Part shown: positions 63,347-64,000 of the stretch, piece by piece | How the letters are laid out: the number at the start of each line of letters is the position of its first letter | Position numbering within the stretch: position 1 is the stretch's first letter | Source of the DNA: Alphaproteobacteria bacterium | GTDB taxonomy: Bacteria > Pseudomonadota > Alphaproteobacteria > Thalassobaculales > Thalassobaculaceae | Reading direction: 5' to 3' | NCBI GenBank assembly: GCA_024742605.1 | Contig: JANSYC010000004.1 | Location: forward strand, 36,316 to 100,315 | Length of the DNA stretch: 64,000 nucleotides | Translations under genes and position numbers: made by a program | Notes under the pieces: model-generated | The model's input: the letters and a program-made list of their open reading frames with translations, nothing else | Database searches by the model: none | Told to the model about the DNA's origin: nothing

Positions 63347-63386
63347 GGGTTTGGAACCCGTCGCATGTCCGCGTCGGGTTTTTTTA
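63347..63386 (+). terminator. Intrinsic terminator and competing antiterminator of the SAM riboswitch
   Basis: Terminator: AACCCG (63355-63360), T-T mismatch, CGC (63362-63364), six-nt loop, GCG (63371-63373), CGGGTT (63375-63380), with seven T at 63379-63385. Antiterminator: GCGA (63341-63344) and TGGGTT (63346-63351) pair with AACCCG (63355-63360) and TCGC (63361-63364). The antiterminator uses both the aptamer P2 strand and the terminator 5' arm, so the two states are exclusive. This fits a SAM-induced OFF switch. The leader continues to the ATG at 63481. Confidence 0.8.
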
Positions 63387-63480
63387 TTCTCCGACCGGCA
63401 TGCCGGAAATCCGACCTCCAAGCATCAGAGAGCCTCCTAACCCAGCGTGGACCCACTCCGCGCCGCGAAGGAGACCGACA

Positions 63481-64000
63481 ATGTCTATCACCAAACGCAC
63501 ATTTCTGGGCGGCCTCGCCGCCGCCGTAGCCGGAACCGTGATCGGGACCGCAGCGCTTCCGACCCATGGCTTTGCCGCCGACGTGCCGGACCAGATCACC
63601 GTCGACTATGCCTATTACAATCCGGTCAGCCTGCTGATGAAGAAGAAGGGCTGGATCGAGGAGGAGTTCGCGGCGGAAGGCACCGATATCCGGTGGGTGT
63701 TGTCGCTCGGCTCCAACAAGGCGCTCGAGTACCTGAACGGCGGCAGCGTCGATTTCGGCTCGACCGCGGGCGCCGCCTCGGTGATCGGCCGGGCCAACGG
63801 CATTCCGATTAAGGCGGTCTACGTCTATTCCAAGCCGGAATGGACCGCGCTTGTCACCCGCGCCGACACCGGAATCATCAAGGTCGAGGACCTGAAGGGC
63901 AAGCGGGTCGCGGTGACCCGCGGCACCGATCCGCACATTTTCCTGCTGCGCGCGCTCGACAGCGTCGGTCTGACCGAGAAGGACATCAAGGTGGTGCTGC
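63481..64000 (+). CDS. ABC transporter substrate-binding protein, aliphatic sulfonate (SsuA/TauA) type, 3' end outside window
   Basis: The first 173 residues are visible and the frame is open at the right edge. A Tat-like or Sec signal (TKRTFLGGLAA) ends near residue 33 (GFAAD). The SsuA/NMT1-like body follows: YAYYNPVSLLMKKKGWIEEE, LSLGSNKALEYLNGG and LKGKRVAVTRGTD. AAGGAG lies 8 nt before ATG 63481. The preceding SAM-II-like riboswitch implies repression when SAM is plentiful and suggests import of a sulfur compound feeding methionine synthesis. The exact ligand is unknown. Confidence 0.9.
   Translation, partial: MSITKRTFLGGLAAAVAGTVIGTAALPTHGFAADVPDQITVDYAYYNPVSLLMKKKGWIEEEFAAEGTDIRWVLSLGSNKALEYLNGGSVDFGSTAGAASVIGRANGIPIKAVYVYSKPEWTALVTRADTGIIKVEDLKGKRVAVTRGTDPHIFLLRALDSVGLTEKDIKVVL

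Noticed and set aside
1..64000. tRNA, rRNA, CRISPR, insertion sequence, prophage or att site
   Set aside because: I looked through the intergenic stretches for cloverleaf ends, regular repeats, transposase or integrase motifs and terminal inverted repeats and saw none. A tRNAscan/IS search would be more sensitive.

Overview
This is a 64 kb stretch of high-GC, gene-dense bacterial chromosome. It most likely comes from an alphaproteobacterium of Rhodospirillales type. That is inference from gene content: a photolyase/lipid-modification cluster, Lhr-PdeM, polyamine genes of alphaproteobacterial style, thrC coupled to an M16 peptidase, and a SAM-II-class riboswitch. I see no rRNA, tRNA, CRISPR array, insertion sequence, phage gene or plasmid origin. 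Genes are packed in operons, many joined by 4-nt stop/start overlaps of the ATGA, GTGA or TTGA type.

Region 1 (2-9672) looks like a light/singlet-oxygen stress cluster. An iron-sulfur photolyase, an SDR and an NTF2-like protein on + converge with a - strand operon of CPD photolyase, flavoprotein, DUF1365, cyclopropane-synthase-like methyltransferase, MFS carrier and DUF3833 lipoprotein. Region 2 (9736-13454) holds PdeM nuclease, an Lhr-type helicase and a DUF427 protein. Region 3 (13592-16381) has a DapA-family lyase coupled to an esterase, then alanine dehydrogenase. Region 4 (16370-30121) is a polyamine locus: two divergent glutamine-synthetase-like ligases, a PuuB-like oxidase, two tandem uncharacterised methyltransferases, a class III aminotransferase and a complete spermidine/putrescine ABC transporter with a coupled hydrolase.

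Region 5 (30203-40930) is mixed: a 52-residue small ORF, an SDR, a periplasmic protein, EttA, MlaC and MlaA, a TPR membrane protein, a BASS-type carrier, a thioesterase and a DUF1932 dehydrogenase. Region 6 (41013-49943) has thrC with an M16 peptidase, an FkbM methyltransferase, ilvE with a HCCA-isomerase-like protein, an unrecognised pair of translationally coupled proteins, and an HD hydrolase coupled to a small membrane protein. Region 7 (50125-55666) holds three transporters, a membrane-anchored coiled-coil protein and a SPOR lipoprotein. Region 8 (55919-64000) has a class II aldolase, an amidohydrolase, an SDR lacking its catalytic tyrosine, MtnA (methylthioribose-1-phosphate isomerase), PurB, a 2OG-Fe(II) oxygenase, a YrhK protein and the start of a sulfonate-type ABC binding protein.

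The strongest regulatory discovery lies just before that last gene. A promoter is followed directly by a SAM-II-like aptamer (63288-63346). The aptamer's pseudoknot strand overlaps an antiterminator hairpin, and the antiterminator overlaps an intrinsic terminator with a seven-T tract (63355-63386). This reads as a complete SAM-responsive OFF switch in front of a sulfur-compound importer, 3 kb from a methionine-salvage gene.
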